Shown in pieces: positions 48,543 to 61,550 of a stretch of DNA of 64,000 bases; within the stretch, counting starts at the first letter, position 1; every line of letters starts with the position of its first letter. The notes under the pieces were generated by a model. It was not told where the DNA came from. It did no database searches and saw only the letters and a program-made list of their open reading frames with translations. Made by a program: the position numbers and the translations under genes. Source of the DNA: Hippophae tibetana (lineage: Eukaryota > Streptophyta > Magnoliopsida > Rosales > Elaeagnaceae); assembly GCA_037013495.1 (NCBI GenBank), contig CM072812.1, forward strand, positions 39,181,001 through 39,245,000. Reading direction: 5' to 3'.

Positions 48543-49383
48543 CGCCAAAAACTTGTTGGTCTCTTAAGAAAACATGAACGTGCAAGTATACACGATCACA
48601 AGTAATAAGGGATAAGTAAGATATCATTCCCACCGAGATTTGTTACTAATATTTGTTAAGTACTAAAATTGTTTCAACCTAATTTAATCCAAACAATCGA
48701 TAGTTGGATAAAGTTTAACTAAACTAATTTTTGATAACAATATATAAGAAAATTCTCGGATTGCAATTTCACCAAATTAATTACTTGAATCATATTATTT
48801 TCTCTTGATTTATGTTCTCGCATTTAATTTTTCAACCAAGAACTCCTAATTTATCCATATGTCTCTTCCGATAACAAATAGACACATCTTGCAAAGATTT
48901 ATTAAGCTCAAACTTCTCAATAGTTATACATAGAATAAAGGTATCTTCCTATTCTCTATAAATATATGTTATTCTATCCATGATCAAAACATGAAAATTC
49001 CTTTTCCAAGTTCATTAGGGTTCATAGATCAATTGATTAATCCTCCAACAATCAAAAGCATTAAGCAAAAATAGAATAAAAAAAATTAAAAAACATCTCA
49101 TAAATCAAGAGAAAATAATTAATCTAAGCTTCATAATGTAAGTTACATGGCATCCTAGAACAACTAATTTAGTTCATAACAAATATTGAAATTACAATAC
49201 GAAAATATTTAGACATTTTAGAGAAATAAAATTAAAAGAAAAAAGATTAGAAAAAAACTCTTTCACGATTCCTCAATGAAAAAATAAAATTTCTCCCTTT
49301 TTTTCTTCTTTGATATCTTCTTTCTTTGTAACAACAAAATCCAAAATGGCTTCTGCGTGTTTTCCACCCTCTTTCAGCATCAT
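48543..49383 (-). repeat. Family F LTR, 3' half (5' LTR of the LARD-like element, truncated)
   Basis: Matches 45269-46136. Homology ends at CTTTCAGCATCAT (49383), so the first half of this LTR has been lost. It abuts the primer-site-like sequence. Confidence 0.78.
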
Positions 49384-50794
49384 GACTCTTTTGAATTCCC
49401 AACTTTTATGTCTATATAAAATTTAATTGTTCCTAATTCATGAAAGAAAAGTTAGATATTGTCAAGATTATCTATTATAATTAACAATAAGTAGTAAGAA
49501 AAAAAATTACTTTAATGAAAATTTCTAAAATTATTAACTTAATATGATGGTTTTATATATCTTTTTCTCATACAAAGCCAAATTTCTTAATAAATTATCG
49601 AAGAGACAAGTTGTAGGAGATTTTTTTATCAAACCATATTTATACTAATGTAATTTTTGAAAATATGTCAAACATTAATACTAGAGGGTGGTTGAAAAGT
49701 TAAAAGTACATTTTATCTAAAAAAATTGAAAAATGTACTTGAACTTTTAGAGGGAGATTATAGAGAGAATTGTTTTCTCTAACTTTTTCTCTTTCATCAT
49801 ATCTTCTTTAGTTGTGTGATTCTTTTATCATTTAGGGAGTTCTTAGAGTAGTAGCTTTCTCCCTTATATCTGTCTATTTATTTTTTGTTAGGGATGATAT
49901 GATTTAGAGAGAAAAACAAGATAGATAAATAAATATGAGTGAATGTGTGTTGTTTAAAACCATGATTATGTGTATGTATATATATATATGTATGTGTGTG
50001 TTAATTACATAGAGAATATACATCAACATATGTTAGAAGGTTACAATAATAAAAGTTACAACTAGCTTAAGCATGACTACCTTGTAAGTCCAACCTTGAT
50101 GTGTCATGCTTAAATGGTGAAATTATGGCATAAGTAGATGTCAAGGTATGAGCACTATGATATACCCTACAAGAGGTCATATTTTATGTTCAAACATCAA
50201 ACGATTCTTCAAACGAGGGTAGAAGAATAAGAGTCCTAGCAAATGAACCATCAAAAGGAAGATCCAAACCAATCTTGCACGCTCCATTAAATGCTATAGG
50301 GACATTTCAACTTTTCAATTAATTGGAGAGAGATAATCCAAACTCATATATTTAAGGGGGAAGGCAAAGCATTCATTATTCACAATTGCAAGAAAATCAA
50401 CTCAAAGTTTCTCAAAAATATCTCTATCACTTTATGGTGAGTGCTATTATATGATTTATTTATACTTTAATAAAATAAATAGATTTGAATTTACATAATT
50501 TTATTACTATTTAAGAAAATATACATTTTTGAAATCACGAGTATGTTTTGTTGTTTACATGTATTTTTGACTTCAAATTTGAAGATTTTCATATGTAGGA
50601 ACATTTATACGAATGTCAATTATCCCTCCAACTCAAGTAGGTAATCGGAACATAGATAAGGGGTAGAAATACCAACCCATGAAATCTTTTCTCAAGCTTT
50701 ATATCAATTCAGTCAAGCAAGCCTCACAAAGTGAATTAAGCAATTAACACAAAAGTACAAAACAATATACTCAATTTAACACGCAACAAAAATT
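49384..50794. other. Gene-free stretch
   Basis: AT-rich, with a short (TA)n/(TG)n tract near 49973-50000. A slightly more balanced segment at 50060-50400 has no recognisable coding content. Confidence 0.4.
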
Positions 50795-51120
50795 ACTAAA
50801 ATTATATTTTCACCCCTTTTTAGTACAAAGTTTATATTTTAATATTTTTATCCTCAAAAATACTATTTATTGAATAAAACAACTAGATATTAAGTAAAAA
50901 AAATACCCTAATGATTCTACTTTCATAGAGTCATTAGTATACCTTATTTGTTGCATATGAATGAACATAAAAAATATAAGAGATTTGCACTCGTTAGTTA
51001 CTTCGTTAAATATTATAAGCTTAACTTAACATACTTTCATTGACTAATCAAAATCCAAATAAAATATTTTCTGTTAGAATTAAATCAAATCGAAAGTTAT
51101 ATACAAATTCTAGATGCAAA
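50795..51120. repeat. Second copy of the 330-bp segment at 25270-25600
   Basis: Contains the start of a family T LTR (minus; TAATGACTCTATGAAAGTAG at 50936) and the same 185 bp beyond it as at 25405-25600. Confidence 0.8.
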
Positions 51121-54100
51121 ATACACATTAATAATAGTATGCCACACAAGCTCCTATTTGGACTAGCAATATGCATACATGGAAAACAATAATAAAGAGT
51201 CTGACACCCAGTACACTTCCATAGTAAAGAGATAAAGACTCCTTAGAGACTCATACCAAGCTTGTATGCATATAAAAGGCAAATTATATCAACACACAAT
51301 CTAAACATACATGTCTATTAAGAAAGAGTCCAAGATCTGATATATAATCAGGTTAAGAAGATAGTGACTCCTTAAGGACTCAACCCAACCTTGGAAAAAG
51401 GAGATAATAAAGCAGTAGATATAGCATTCAATAAACAAAAAGTAGTTGATAATTATTAAAAACTTTCTAATTAGAGTTTAAACTTCAATATGTATAGACA
51501 TACACTATTTAAGCTCTGATTGTACCAACCATACATTCAAGCATGCATAATACCAGATATAACTAGATAAACCCACATGGAAACCCTATCTATGTGGTAA
51601 CATTCTCGGGTCGCTTAAGGCAACCACTTAACAGTAAATAATCCACTAATTAATAAACAGTTACAACTTTGAAAGAAAATAAAACCACCAATACCTTTAT
51701 CAGTTGGGACCTCTAACTTATTACCTATTGCTACTTTTACTTGTTACTTCTACAATGACCTAGTTCGATACATGAACCCGGCTCACCTCCAAAGCCAACA
51801 CCACCCAATTTGGTGTTATTAGAAACCATGAATCATTAATGAGTGACATGCATAATCAACAAAACCACCATGAAACATGAACACTCAATTAACAAAAAGG
51901 ACACATAGTCCACCACAAACCACCAAGGGACACACAATCCAAGATGTGAGAAATCAAAGAATTTAACTATACCCATTATTACAAAGAAGTTCTCACATAA
52001 AAAGCTACATGAAGTCAATTACCAGCTAACACACGACACACCTCATATAAACCACTTACAAACACCGTCTTGAGTACTTACTACACAAGCACGTTTTAGC
52101 TCACAAAATCATGAATCACTAATACCGAACAACACACAAGTTATTAGTGATCCAAAAATAGAAAGAACGAGATGTCAATTTGATAGAGCCCCTTCATATT
52201 TTTCTAGATATCATAAATAAGAAATAAGAGATATTTATAGAACTCGATTTTGCTACCTCATCAGTCACCTCACCAGTAGCCTTACCAACCACCTAGTCAA
52301 GGATGGTGGCGAGGGTGGTGGTAAGGTGCTAAAAATTCATATTTTTTTCATTCTAAAAATTGTCAAATACATTCCATAAATACTCGCACCTGAAATGAAC
52401 CAAAACCATAGGTGACAATGTTAACGAGTAAGCGTCCCAACACTCTCAACCTAGCATGGATACTATGAAAACCAACCTCGTGGTGAGTGTAAACATACTT
52501 GCATACAAAGTGTACCTAACTATGTACATGTGTAGATTGAATACAAACTTACACAGAGAAAGATAAATACAGTAAAAATAAAATAGACATTGTATTTTGT
52601 ACACGGGAAACCAACATACAAATATAAGTAAATGGGACTTACAAAATTGATTCTAAAGGTAGACACTTGAAGAATCATAACTAAACCTATTCATTTTCAA
52701 CCTATAAGAATAAAAGAATAAAACATGTAAAACTTACCTAACATGTAAAGCTTACATGTGAATCTAACTAGTTGTAGAGGATGAAACAAATAAGAAAAGT
52801 ATATCAACACGGGCCATGGTGCGATCTTCTATGGAATAGATTTCATGTGCACCAAATTGATGCAGACTGTGATGATGGAACAATTTGGGCCACAACACAT
52901 GCTAATATCTCGGTCACAATTCCTTTTTCTCTCATTTTTCTCGTCTATAAAAGTAGCCTTATTTCTCTATTTAAAAGACACCAAAAAAATCAAAAAACAT
53001 GTGATCATTTAGATAGTTTTTTGTAGTTTCAATTTCTTTAAGCAGCTTAGGAATTTTAGTTTGCTGTAATTTTATTTTTTATGTAGTAGTTTCAATTTAG
53101 TAAATAGTATAGGTAGATTTGTTTGGAGGTTTTTTAGATAACATATCAGTACTAAAGTTCTGTATACTAAAGTATACAATTGAGGTAAATTTTAATTGTA
53201 TTATATTATTTATATATTTAACTTTATGTATTGTTCTCAATGTTATTTTTAATTTACTAATCATTTATTAAATCTGAGCATGTATAGTTGAATATTACTA
53301 TGGCATATTAGTTATATTATCACGTTTGTAAAATATTAATTTAAGTGAATATTTTTATAAAATAAATTAATTTTATTTCTTTATTCAAGATATCTAAAAA
53401 GTTTATTATAGAAAAATATATTGACGACATATTTTTCGTAATATATTTAAAATTTGAAAATTAGATTTTAGGATGTTATTATCTACATCCAATTTAAAAT
53501 TATTTTCTATTGCAAGATTTTTATAAGATTTATTATTAAGGAATATATTGAGAACATATTTTTTATAATAAATTTAAAATGTGAACGTTAGGTTTTATAT
53601 ACATCAATCTAAAATCTAATTTAGACATCTTGAATGAGAGTCTAAATTATGTGCTTTATTTTAAGTAGTGATTTAGATGGTCTTTTATTTCCTTAGAAAC
53701 AAATCATAATTTAATTTAAATCAATTGGTGATCACCGTCTTAGGATATTAATTGGTTTTTATTAACAAAGAATCTAATCTCATCCAATGATATTTTCATA
53801 TAAAAAAGGAAACAATCAATAATATTAATGTATAATCTTTAATAACGTTATTAATTTTGATCAAGTATGATTAACTAACTAATATATCCTATAAATTCTA
53901 CATTGAGTGTCAATTATTTATCTATGTAATATTTGTCGAATCAATTCTATTATTATCTTTTAATTTTATGTTATTAGTTTAGACATTTCAAACCAAACCA
54001 TTATGACAAAGTATTTACGTTTATTTTTTTGTTTTTAAGTTTTTTGAATTATTTAAAATCATGTACTTCCTCTTTAGACCAAATTTGTAAGTATACTTAT

Positions 54101-54390
54101 TGTTTTTTTACAAAATGATTCATGTACTTACGAGCTATTATAAATTTTACAAAATTTGACTTTCAAATTTTGTTTTACATCACTTTACTTCATAGCTCAT
54201 GTTGTAAGGTTTTCAAGCTGACACTAATAATCTTTGCCTAGATCTTTCAAGAATTTTTCTTGTGTCTAACAAAATCTAATTCTTTTCAGGTCGATTCTTT
54301 CATATTCTACTTTTTCTTCCTTGACTTTAGGTAATATCCTAGATCCTCTTTTGTTTCTTATGTTCTCTACCTTTTCTCTTATTTTCTTGT
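51121..54390. other. Unresolved repeat-like region without genes
   Basis: No coding frame is supported. Around 51510-51530 the minus strand reads TGGTACAATCAGAGC, reminiscent of an initiator-Met primer site with an insertion, so the flanks may be an old LTR. No partner repeat was found. 53050-54200 is plain AT-rich sequence. Confidence 0.35.
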
Positions 54391-54399
54391 AATGATTAT

Positions 54400-57300
54400 G
54401 TGTAAAGAGATTGTAGTTAGATCCACAGGTAGGGTAGTTCTACCCTCTTCTCCCTTAGGCTCTTCTTCTTAGGAAATCCTCCAATACCAAACCTATTCAA
54501 ATGAAGAAGAATGTACAAGCTTGGAGTCCTTCTCAACTAATGGTATGCTCGAGAAGAATGAAGAGAATGTTTTGAGCACACAACAACCAAATGTACCTAT
54601 AGCTTGATAATATAATATCACACTGACCATTAGATTTAGTGTTCTTCACTCCTAAATATTAGTTCCATGAGAATGGAGAAAAAAGAAACATAAAAAAGGG
54701 ACCAAGGAACCAACTGGTCACACCAAGAGTTGGAAAACTAAGAAGGTCAATTGTGGGTTAGCACACATGGATGAAGAAAAGATAAAGAAAACTCATCAGA
54801 TAGCACTAACCATCAACATTATAATTATCAGCCTAGATGTTATGGACAATAATTGACCTCCTAAAGGTTGGACTGCATACCATGAGAAATTTTTATGACT
54901 TGAGCTGAGGTTTCCTTAGCACATATTCTTGAGGAAATATTTGACACACCTCGTGCCTAGTCAGCTTCTATTAAATGACTAAAGGTATCTTCTATGTCCT
55001 ATGTTAATATGTAGAGAACGTAGGTTAGAATTGGATATGCTTAAGTTTAATGAATCTTATATGTTGAAAATGAATCCCAGTAATACATCTTGAGTTTGTA
55101 TGTTAGCAAAATAAGATCATGGTGAATGTCTCACTTCCTAAAAATCAAATCAATTGGAAGTAATCTTTTTTCTACGTCTTAAGTCAATGAGAGACTGACC
55201 AAAATGAGGAAAGGCTCATAAGGAGTTCATGGACCAACATCAAGCTCATCATTAGAAATATAAGCACGTTTATTATGAACTTATGCCCGAGTCCAAGGCT
55301 AGGTTATCTTGCATCCAAAACTATTTGCATGAGCCTATATCCTAGAAATAAATTTTGATAACTCCCTGGTTCATAGCTTATGGCTTAATGAGCTCAGGCG
55401 CTATTCCTACTCTAGCCATAATTATGAGGGCATATCGAGATCCATCTCATCATAGAAATTTTCTTAGTGACTTCAGAGGTGGTTTTGAAGTTGTTCTAGA
55501 TGATAATGATATATTAGCTCACACTATACTTGGTAAACCATTTTTATTCATTTACTAACATAATTTTTTCTTGATTTCAACAATTAAATTCAACCCTAAG
55601 GTGATACAATGTTATAGCACCTCCTAAAAGTCACAAGGACATCAGTATTGAGGAGTCAATTCCTCTAAGTATAGAGGTTGTATTTTTTACTTCACCAACC
55701 TTCTCGAGTCATCCCATACCATCCCCTCGTGCTAGGAACACTAGGAAGAGAAATTTTGAGAACTCAACTCCTTAGAAAAAGTAGAAGGTTTTGGCTTCAA
55801 AATTTGTAGACCACATGGTCAAGAACCTTCCCATTCTTACTAGACAGAATGAGCTAGATAGCTTATATGGGAAGACTGAGCCTTCGATTGTGGTTAGAAG
55901 GTTTATGATGCAGGTATGTTCTATGAAATAGGGGTGGACATGGTTTGATCCATTCCAATTTAAAAAAAAAATAAACCAGACTAGACTAATTTTCTTATTA
56001 ATCAAAACTGGATTGGACCAATTAAACCAAAACAGTTTGGTCGAGTTTTACTTTTAATTGCTTAATGCATTCAGAGTTAAATATAAAAATGGTACAAAAT
56101 AACATAAAATCTTATTTAGTCTAGTTAAGGAGATTAGTTTTCATTTTTCTCTATACATGGGTTCAAATCTTATTCTTTTATTAATTTTGATTCACACCTT
56201 AAAATTAACAAAAATTAACTCCAATGCCTCGAACTTGAGGTCTTTAGCATGAAAAGAATCAATAAAACCATTGAGTTTCATTGATATAAATAAATAATAA
56301 TGTAATAAAATATATAAGAGTTAAACGATCTAGTTTGTTCTAATTGGATTAAAAAATTTACAAGCCAAACCAAACTAAAATAAGTGATAAAATGGATTAT
56401 ACTATATGATATAGTCCAATTTTTCAATTTGGACTAGTTTGACAATTTATTTATCTATTCCTACTATGAATTATTGTTTGGTTCTTATCGTATGCTCCAA
56501 TTTTATAATAAATCCTCACTATGCTTATTTTTAGGCTCTCCTTATGCACGAGCTATAAAGTGAAAGGTGTGAAAGAATCGAAGAAGGTGCTCTATCAAGA
56601 ACAAGAGAGCTATTCCTTGACTAGTTTTGAAGTGCCTCAAGCCAAAAACTAGGATAGGGGTTATTGATAAAGAGGATAAGCTCAAACGGGCAATGAAAAA
56701 GGTGATTGAATTTGCCTCAAAGCTCGAACAAGCGAAAGAAGTGGAGAATAATTAAAGGCCAATCTTGAGCAAACAAGACACAAGCTTGAATAAGCAAAGC
56801 ACAAGCTAGAGGTTTCAAATGATTTTATGAAGAATAGTGCTCAAATTGGCTACAACATGGTCATTGACTTATTCAAGGAATATGCTAAGAAAAAGAGATT
56901 GGGGAAGTTCTATTTCCAAATCTTTAACATTCTTGTGACACCTATATGCTCACCATTTTTATATAATGATGATATAGATTCTAAGGAGAGAAGTTGGTGT
57001 AAAGAATATGCCCAATGTTGGTACTAAATATGGGGATGTTTGTAAGATTTTGTAATGGGTCTAAGTTGTATGTTAAAGCTTGACCTTGCTTTTCATATAT
57101 ATGTCTATGTATAAGTTAGGGCAATTTGTGACATACTTAATTGATATTGACTCTTATCCGTATGTCATTTTGGACATCCCAAGGTGTGTAAAAGCCTTTG
57201 TATAAGGTATTGTATTATTTGTTAAGGCATATGAAGAGAAATTCTTTACTTGATTTTGAGAGATTATAAGCATGAATACTATGAGTTGATACTCGTTTGT

Positions 57301-57800
57301 ATTCAAATATACGACCGTTGATCGACCAAAGAGGCATTTAGCATGTGCTTTGAAATTATAGAAGGCCAAGCTTGCTATAGAAGTGGAAAAATAAAGGATC
57401 GAGTTGGCATTTCATAAGGACAGAGCCTCACTTTGTGATCAATACAAATATGAGGCTGGGATTTATAAAGATGAAGTGGTTAAAACCCGTACTTATGAAA
57501 GGAAAATGATATTAAAGATGGTCTTAATGGTTGATGACAAGGTTAATTAGGCCAAATTTTACTTGAAAAGAAGGGAGGATGTATTTCTCAAAGTTATGAA
57601 TGTTGTCAAGGAGTTAGAGTAAGTAGGTATAGTTCAAGCTTGGAATTGTCATAGATGTGTAGGGAAATACCTAGATATGTAGGCAAGATTCAGGCTGAGA
57701 TTTTTCCACTAGTGAAGAAAGCGAAAGATGATTATGATCCTAGTAGCATAGCTAAACATTTCAAGGGATTTTGAAAATTTTAGCTAAGCCTCTATCAATG
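54400..57800 (+). pseudogene. Highly decayed gypsy-type element coding region
   Basis: Near 54860-55020 the plus strand shows a run resembling the plant putative gypsy-type transposon domain: LRFP, FLRKYLTHLVPSQLLLND, then a CRE near the end. Further on (56640-57650) are charged, coiled-coil-like pieces rich in Lys/Glu/Gln (KLEQAKE-type stretches), as often found downstream of that domain. All frames are short and interrupted, and a hAT MITE splits the region at 55929-56463. Assignment is by pattern only. Confidence 0.35.
55929..56463. mobile_element. Non-autonomous hAT-type MITE, 535 bp
   Basis: Left end TAGGGGTGGACATGG; right end (minus) TAGGAATAGATAAAT. Flanking 8-mers CTATGAAA (55921-55928) and CTATGAAT (56464-56471) match at 7 of 8. 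The interior is AT-rich with alternating GGTTTG/AACC motifs and no coding capacity. Confidence 0.75.
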
Positions 57801-57924
57801 AGCCTTTTTCTTTAATAATGATCTTCCTTTGTGGGATTTGTAACTAGCTAGACTTATCAAAGAATATTGTTGTTAATTGGACTACTTGTGTTATACATGT
57901 GTTTTAATAAAGTAAGAAAATTTC

Positions 57925-58535
57925 CAAGCATTTTACCTAGTTATTGACATAGGTGATTAACTTGTGGCTTAATTTATAGCTTAGCTTTTGGACTAGAGCT
58001 AGTGGTTCTAGCTTTCCAAGACCAAAGCAGATGCCCAAGCATTCTACCTTATTCTTGAATGAGATGATTAACTCATGGTTTAATTTATAGCTTAGCTTTT
58101 GGACTAAAGCTAATGGTTTCATCTTTATAGGACCAAAGTATATGCTCAAGCATTAAATTGGTTTCTAATCGAAGTGATCAGCTTGTGGCTTAATTTGTAA
58201 CTTAGGTTTTGGATAGGAGCTTATGGTTCTAACTTTCTAGGACCAAAGCATATGCCTGAGCATTCTATGTGGTTCCTAAATGAGGTGACAAGCTCATGGC
58301 TTAATTTATAGCTTAGTTTTTGTACTGAAATGGTGGTTCCAGCCTTTCAAGACCAAGCATATGCCCAATCATTTTATCTATTTTTTAACCAAGGTGATCA
58401 AATTTTGGCTTAATTTATAGCTTAGCTTTTGGACTAGAGCTGGAAGCTCCAGCTTCCTAAGACCAAAGCATATGCCCAAGCATTCTACTTGGCTCCTAAC
58501 TAAGGTGATCAACTTGTGGTTTAATTTATAGCAAG
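57925..58535. repeat. ~111-bp tandem array, about 5.5 copies
   Basis: The anchor TAATTTATAGC (with variants) recurs at 57970, 58081, 58191, 58302, 58411 and 58522, spacings 109-111 bp. Each unit contains GGACCAAAGCATATGCCCAAGC and GCTTAGCTTTTGGACT. The array lies between the decayed gypsy coding region and a gypsy integrase remnant. Confidence 0.92.
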
Positions 58536-58559
58536 ATTTTTGCATCCATTATATAAGAA

Positions 58560-59014
58560 GACCCTTTCATGTAAGAAACAAACCTCACCCCTTTCGAGGA
58601 AATTTGTATGTATATTTAAAATTGTATCTTTTTAGGTATCCAAGATTCCAACTCATAATTTCTTCTATGCTATGTACATTTTTTTAGTATGTATGCTCCA
58701 CTTGGCATTACTTCCTTCACTTGATAAGGGCCTTCCTAGTTTGTTCCTAACTTTTATATTATCCATTACTATCCCCATGGAGAATGATTTGAATCATACA
58801 ACGGTGTTATAGTATACTGTCACACTCTTCTTTTACTCCTCTATTTTTTATCAGAGAATGATTTCTCCTTTCTTTGGCTAGTACTTGGTCGACTCCTCTT
58901 TCTAAAGAATTTTGATCCTTGATAATGTATAAGCTCAGAGTGGGAACCCTTACTTCTATAAGTATTATAACTTCTATTCTGTAGACCAAAGAGAATGGTG
59001 TTTCATTAGTTTCC
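58560..59014 (-). pseudogene. Ty3/gypsy integrase C-terminal remnant
   Basis: Minus strand from 59014: NETPFSLVYRIEV, a diverged form of the TPF-LVYG-EAV block, then VRVPTLSL. After a frame change near 58740: EGPYQVKEVMPSGAYIL, the conserved end of gypsy integrases. Stops interrupt it and the upstream half is cut off at the LTR beginning at 59015. Confidence 0.7.
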
Positions 59015-60249
59015 TAATGACTTTATGAAAGTAGAGTCATAAGCGCACTTTTTTACTTAATATTTACTTATTTTATTTAATAAATAGTATTTTGGGGCTA
59101 AAATATTAAAATATAAACTTTTTAGTGAAAAATGTTGAAAAAATAATTTTTGAAATTTTTTATAAATTTGTAATGCATTACCAATCAAAAGTTGTCACGT
59201 GTCCTACCATGCAAACAATAGATCTGATTGAGCAAGCCACATGGATGTCATGCAAGCAAGGACAACAAATCATAAATCTTGGTGTGTAAGGAGTGACGTA
59301 ACGTATGACACGTGTCATAGTTTGGAGGGTTGTCAAATAACATTGTCAAGTGCCATCACGTGATTGCTCCCTATGATCCATCAACACGCCATACCATCTG
59401 CATTCGTGAATCATATTGCACTGCTTGGTGCTGACTCAGCATGCATTGACTAGGACTAGTCTCCCCCTTCCAAGCGTCGTGCTATGATCTCAACCCTTGA
59501 TCTGAAACTGATTTGATGATCCAAATTGAACCTAAGCTATATTCAAGCCTCTAATCACCCATAAACCCTAAGGAGTCATCATTAGCATAATTTTGGTCAA
59601 TTTTGGTGCTAAGAGAGAAAATTGTAGAAAAAAAATAAAAAAGAGATACAATTTTGGTAGAGATTAAATAGAAGATTAGCACTATAATTCAAGATATTGA
59701 TTGTATTTATTTTCTACTCCTTTTTATCAATATTTATGTATTTCTTTATGAAAAATATGAGTTTTTTTTTATAAAATTATGTCTAGTTAATTTATTAATA
59801 TATGGATCTTATGAACCCAATTTTCACTATGTGATTATTTAATATTTTACCTTAATTATGATTTTAATTTAATTATATTATTTAATATAATTTTTTTTGC
59901 TATTAACTATTTGGCCAACAATTTATCTATAGAGGCAATTAAATAGATTTGAGAGATTTATTTAATTGTTTGTCTTGATTAAATAACATGCATAGTTTCT
60001 AGTCACATATGTATGATTCTTATATATGTGATCCATAATTGGTGAACTTAATGAGTAATATGTAATTTAATTGGCATGAAGGTGTAATTAAATTAATTAC
60101 TATATGATGTGTAGGTTACTTGAGAGAGGAATACATGCTAAATTATATTGAATTGATTATGTAATTAATTGATAATTATATTGAGGGAGATTTTAGTGAT
60201 TCACATGTTTAGAAAATTAGGGGATTAAGTATTCCTAGATATTTTCTCA
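59015..60249 (+). repeat. Family T LTR, left arm of a large palindrome
   Basis: Starts TAATGACTTTATGAAAGTAG and runs 1235 bp. It is the reverse complement, with divergence, of 60254-61550. It lacks the LTR's final part (as seen at 63536-63740) and stops at TAGATATTTTCTCA. Confidence 0.85.
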
Positions 60250-60253
60250 TTTA

Positions 60254-61550
60254 TGAGAAAATATCTAAGAATACTTAATCCCTTAATTTTTTAAACATAT
60301 GAATCACTAAAATCCTCCCAATATAATTATCAATCAATTGAATCTAGCCTAACATGTATTCCTCTCTCAAGTAAAGTACACACCATATAGTAGTTAACTT
60401 AATTACAATCTCATGTCAATTAAATTACATACTACTCATTAAGTTTATCAATTATGGATCATATACATAAGAATCATACATCTCTGCCTAGAAATTATGC
60501 ATGTTATTTAATCAAGACAAACAATTAAATAATTCTCTCAAATCCATTTAATTGCCTCTATAGATCAATTGTTGGCCAAATAATTAATAGCATAAAAATC
60601 ATATTAAATAATATAATTAAATTGAAATAATAATTTAGGATAAAATATTAGATCATCGTATGTTTAAAATTGGGTTCATAAGGTCCCTATATTAATAGAT
60701 TAACTAGACATAATTTTGTTCATAAAACTCATATTTTCATTAAGAAAGGCATAACAATTAATAATAAAAAAATACAATTAATCTCTTGAATTGTAGGAGC
60801 AATCTCATCTTGAATTTTCACCAAAATTATTTCATCTTTTGAATTTTTCTATATTTTTTTTCTCTTCTTGGCTCCAAAATCTGATAAAAATTATGTTAAT
60901 TTCAACTCATTAGGATTTATAAATAAATTAGGGGGTTAAATTAAGATCAAGTGAAATCTGAACCATCAAATCAAATTTAAATTAAGGATTGAGATGAAAA
61001 AATAGAAAATTAACAATTCTAGCCAATAGAAACATGACATATGGCATATGAAATTTACTAGGCAAATCGATGCATAACGCATGGCATGAGTGGATAGGTC
61101 ATAATTAACACAGTTGAATCAACACTATGTATTTGATTTGTGGTTACTGCTTGCATGGTTCCATGGTGGGAAGAATGGACGATTCAAGTGATGATGTGTA
61201 GCATGCCCATTGACAATGCTATGAAACTCAAAATGAATGCCTTATTGACATGTGACATGACACTACATCACACAGTATACACATCAATTTTTTTATTAGC
61301 CCTCTCTACTTGCATGGCATCCAAGTGGCAGCCTAGTCAACTCCTTTGCTTGTGTAGCATCCATGTGGTATCTTTTGATTGGACTTACGTTAAAAATTCA
61401 TTAAAAATTCCATAAAAATTTCAAAATATATATTTTAACCCATTTTCACTACAAATTTATATTTTAATATTTTTAACCCTAAGCAAGAATAAAACTAGCA
61501 AATATTATGCCAAAAGTGCACTGATGATTTTACTTTCATAATGTCATTAT
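60254..61550 (-). repeat. Family T LTR, right arm (3' LTR of the gag-only element)
   Basis: On the minus strand it starts TAATGACATTATGAAAGTA at 61550 directly after the purine tract AAATTTGGGGGTA, and is truncated at 60254. Only 4 bp (60250-60253) separate it from the left arm. The junction itself is a perfect 13-bp hairpin. Confidence 0.85.

Noticed and set aside
51500..51535. Possible primer-binding site TGGTACAATCAGAGC (minus)
   Set aside because: It carries an insertion relative to the usual initiator-Met site, and no LTR pair could be found around it.
52781..53026. 81-codon plus-strand frame
   Set aside because: No recognisable domain and no supporting neighbours; sequence resembles untranslated retroelement DNA.
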